From contig NYSJ01000027.1 in NCBI GenBank assembly GCA_002682975.1, positions 8,722 through 14,987 of the forward strand: a DNA stretch of 6,266 bases. Direction: 5' to 3'. Source of the DNA: Paracoccaceae bacterium. Its GTDB lineage: Bacteria > Pseudomonadota > Alphaproteobacteria > Rhodobacterales > Rhodobacteraceae. The number at the start of each line of letters is the position of its first letter. The stretch's first letter is position 1. Positions 4,809 through 6,266 of the stretch are shown here, one piece after another. Made by a program: the position numbers and the translations under genes. The notes beneath the pieces are model-generated. The model made no database searches. It was not told the origin of the DNA and saw nothing but the letters and a program-made list of their open reading frames with translations.

Positions 4809-6266
4809 ATGAAAATAGAAAGACATTTTACGACGGTTGGGAACTGTGCGTACGAAAACATAGAGTTTTCACTGACATCATCTGAAATAAAAAATCCAGA
4901 TGGATCAATAGTTTTTCAGCTAGAAAATGTAGAGGTACCAAAGAGTTGGTCCCAGGTTGCAAGCGACGTCATTGCGCAAAAGTATTTTCGTAAAGCGGGT
5001 GTTCCCACTGAAACAAAGAAGGTTAAGGAAAAGGATGTACCTGAGTTCTTATGGCGATCGGTGCCGACATCAGACGCGTCTTTCACAGGGGAAACGTCAT
5101 CTAAACAAGTATTTGACCGTCTAGCAGGAGCCTGGGCCTACTGGGGTTGGAAGGGCGGTTATTTTTCGAATGAGAAAGATGCAAGGGCTTATTACGACGA
5201 AATGAGATACATGCTTGCTGCACAAATGGCGGCGCCAAATAGTCCTCAGTGGTTCAACACAGGGTTACATTGGGCATATGGGATTGATGGTCCAAGCCAG
5301 GGTCACCATTACGTAGACTTCAAGACTGGAAAGCTCGTTAAATCAAAGACCGCCTATGAACACCCACAGCCGCATGCGTGCTTTATACAGTCTGTAAGTG
5401 ACGATCTTGTAAACGAAGGTGGCATAATGGATCTTTGGGTCCGCGAAGCGCGGTTGTTCAAATACGGATCTGGCACTGGGACAAATTTTAGCTCACTCAG
5501 GGGAAATGGTGAGCCACTATCCGGTGGCGGTAAGTCCTCCGGACTGATGGGATTTCTCAAAATAGGGGATCGCTCTGCCGGTGCAATCAAGTCGGGCGGG
5601 ACAACACGTCGCGCCGCCAAGATGGTGATTTGCGACGCAGACCATCCGGATATAGAAGAATTCATAAACTGGAAGGTAAAAGAAGAACAGAAAGTAGCGT
5701 CAATAGTTGCGGGATCAAAAATTCACGAAGCTAAACTGAACGAGATTTTTGCAGCGATCAAAAAGTGGGACGGCGACCTTGAAGACGCTGTCGATGCGCA
5801 AAAAAATGATGCGTTAAAAGCTGCGGTCAGAGAAGCTAAAAAGTCGTTGATCCCGGAGACCTATATTAAAAGAGTTCTTGACTATGCAAAGCAAGGATAT
5901 TCGGCAATTGAATTTCCAACCTACGATACTGATTGGGACTCGGAGGCTTATGCATCAGTTTCAGGGCAGAATTCTAATAACTCCATAAGAGTAACTGACG
6001 CATTTCTTGACGCTGTTAAAAATGATGATGAATGGCATTTGAAAAATAGGGTGGATGGAGCGACTGCACGCACGATCCGCGCTCGTAAATTATGGGAGGA
6101 TGTTGGTCATGCTGCCTGGGCCTGCGCAGACCCCGGAATTCAGTTCCATGATACAGTTAATGCATGGCACACTTGCCCTGAAGATGGAGAGATAAGGGGA
6201 TCAAACCCATGTTCGGAATATATGTTTTTGGATGATACCGCTTGTAATTTGGCAAGTTTGAATTTG
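4809..6266 (+). CDS. nrdJ: Vitamin B12-dependent (class II) ribonucleotide reductase, N-terminal part (runs off right edge)
   Basis: NrdJ reduces ribonucleotides to deoxyribonucleotides using adenosylcobalamin to generate the thiyl radical, so it needs neither oxygen nor a tyrosyl-radical subunit. The first 486 codons are present and open to the edge; alphaproteobacterial NrdJ proteins are roughly 1,200 residues, so well over half is missing. The start MKIERHFTTVGN and segments QKYFRKAGVP, PNSPQWFNTG (143-152), HACFIQSV with Cys191, LFKYGSGTGTNFS (216-228), SGGGKSSGLM (238-247), TTRRAAKM (265-272), SGQNSNNS, and NPCSEYMFLDDTACNLASLNL at the end are characteristic. Cys468 in NPCSE is the expected thiyl-radical residue, and Cys191 and Cys479 form the expected redox pair; the 11-residue spacing of 468 and 479 fits Thermotoga NrdJ (Cys322/Cys333). 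Asn466 and Glu470 are also intact. The Shine-Dalgarno is weak (GGGCGGGA, a few bases upstream). Confidence 0.95.
   Translation, partial: MKIERHFTTVGNCAYENIEFSLTSSEIKNPDGSIVFQLENVEVPKSWSQVASDVIAQKYFRKAGVPTETKKVKEKDVPEFLWRSVPTSDASFTGETSSKQVFDRLAGAWAYWGWKGGYFSNEKDARAYYDEMRYMLAAQMAAPNSPQWFNTGLHWAYGIDGPSQGHHYVDFKTGKLVKSKTAYEHPQPHACFIQSVSDDLVNEGGIMDLWVREARLFKYGSGTGTNFSSLRGNGEPLSGGGKSSGLMGFLKIGDRSAGAIKSGGTTRRAAKMVICDADHPDIEEFINWKVKEEQKVASIVAGSKIHEAKLNEIFAAIKKWDGDLEDAVDAQKNDALKAAVREAKKSLIPETYIKRVLDYAKQGYSAIEFPTYDTDWDSEAYASVSGQNSNNSIRVTDAFLDAVKNDDEWHLKNRVDGATARTIRARKLWEDVGHAAWACADPGIQFHDTVNAWHTCPEDGEIRGSNPCSEYMFLDDTACNLASLNL

Noticed and set aside
5354..5665. 103-codon minus-strand ORF inside nrdJ
   Set aside because: It lies wholly antisense to strongly conserved NrdJ motifs (HACFIQS, KYGSGTG, SGGGKSSG), whose codons account for the open reverse frame.

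Overview
The window reads as a stretch of core chromosome from a low-GC, probably marine, alphaproteobacterium, most likely Rhodobacterales-like. This is inferred from protein style, not from a database search. The vitamin B12-dependent ribonucleotide reductase, the FabI N-terminus, the PpiD-like protein and the class I/II aminotransferase all resemble Rhodobacterales-type members of their families, but here they sit in AT-rich DNA with AT-rich spacers.

The layout is two divergent blocks around a short spacer (2945-3070). Leftward on the minus strand runs a tight four-gene cluster: fabI (enoyl-ACP reductase), gpt (xanthine-guanine phosphoribosyltransferase), a PLP-dependent aminotransferase, and the start of a membrane-anchored PpiD/SurA-type peptidyl-prolyl isomerase that runs off the left edge. 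fabI and gpt share one base (TAATG), and the later gaps are 7 and 25 nt, so the block is probably one transcript. The four genes share no pathway. Rightward on the plus strand are pdxH (pyridoxamine 5'-phosphate oxidase, which makes the PLP used by enzymes such as the divergent aminotransferase), a secreted DUF192 protein, a tRNA-Pro(UGG) gene with encoded CCA, a 453-nt AT-rich non-coding stretch, and the 5' 486 codons of nrdJ, which runs off the right edge.

The most interesting part is the 150 nt in front of nrdJ. It holds a 16-nt palindrome that matches my recalled NrdR-box consensus at 13 of 16 positions. Just after it lies an unreported-looking 25-codon ORF for a small hydrophobic peptide, which would be almost leaderless if transcription starts at the palindrome. 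Two further palindromes lie immediately upstream. I see no cobalamin riboswitch there. No mobile element, CRISPR array, phage gene or defence system is visible, and the rest of the window is ordinary housekeeping content.
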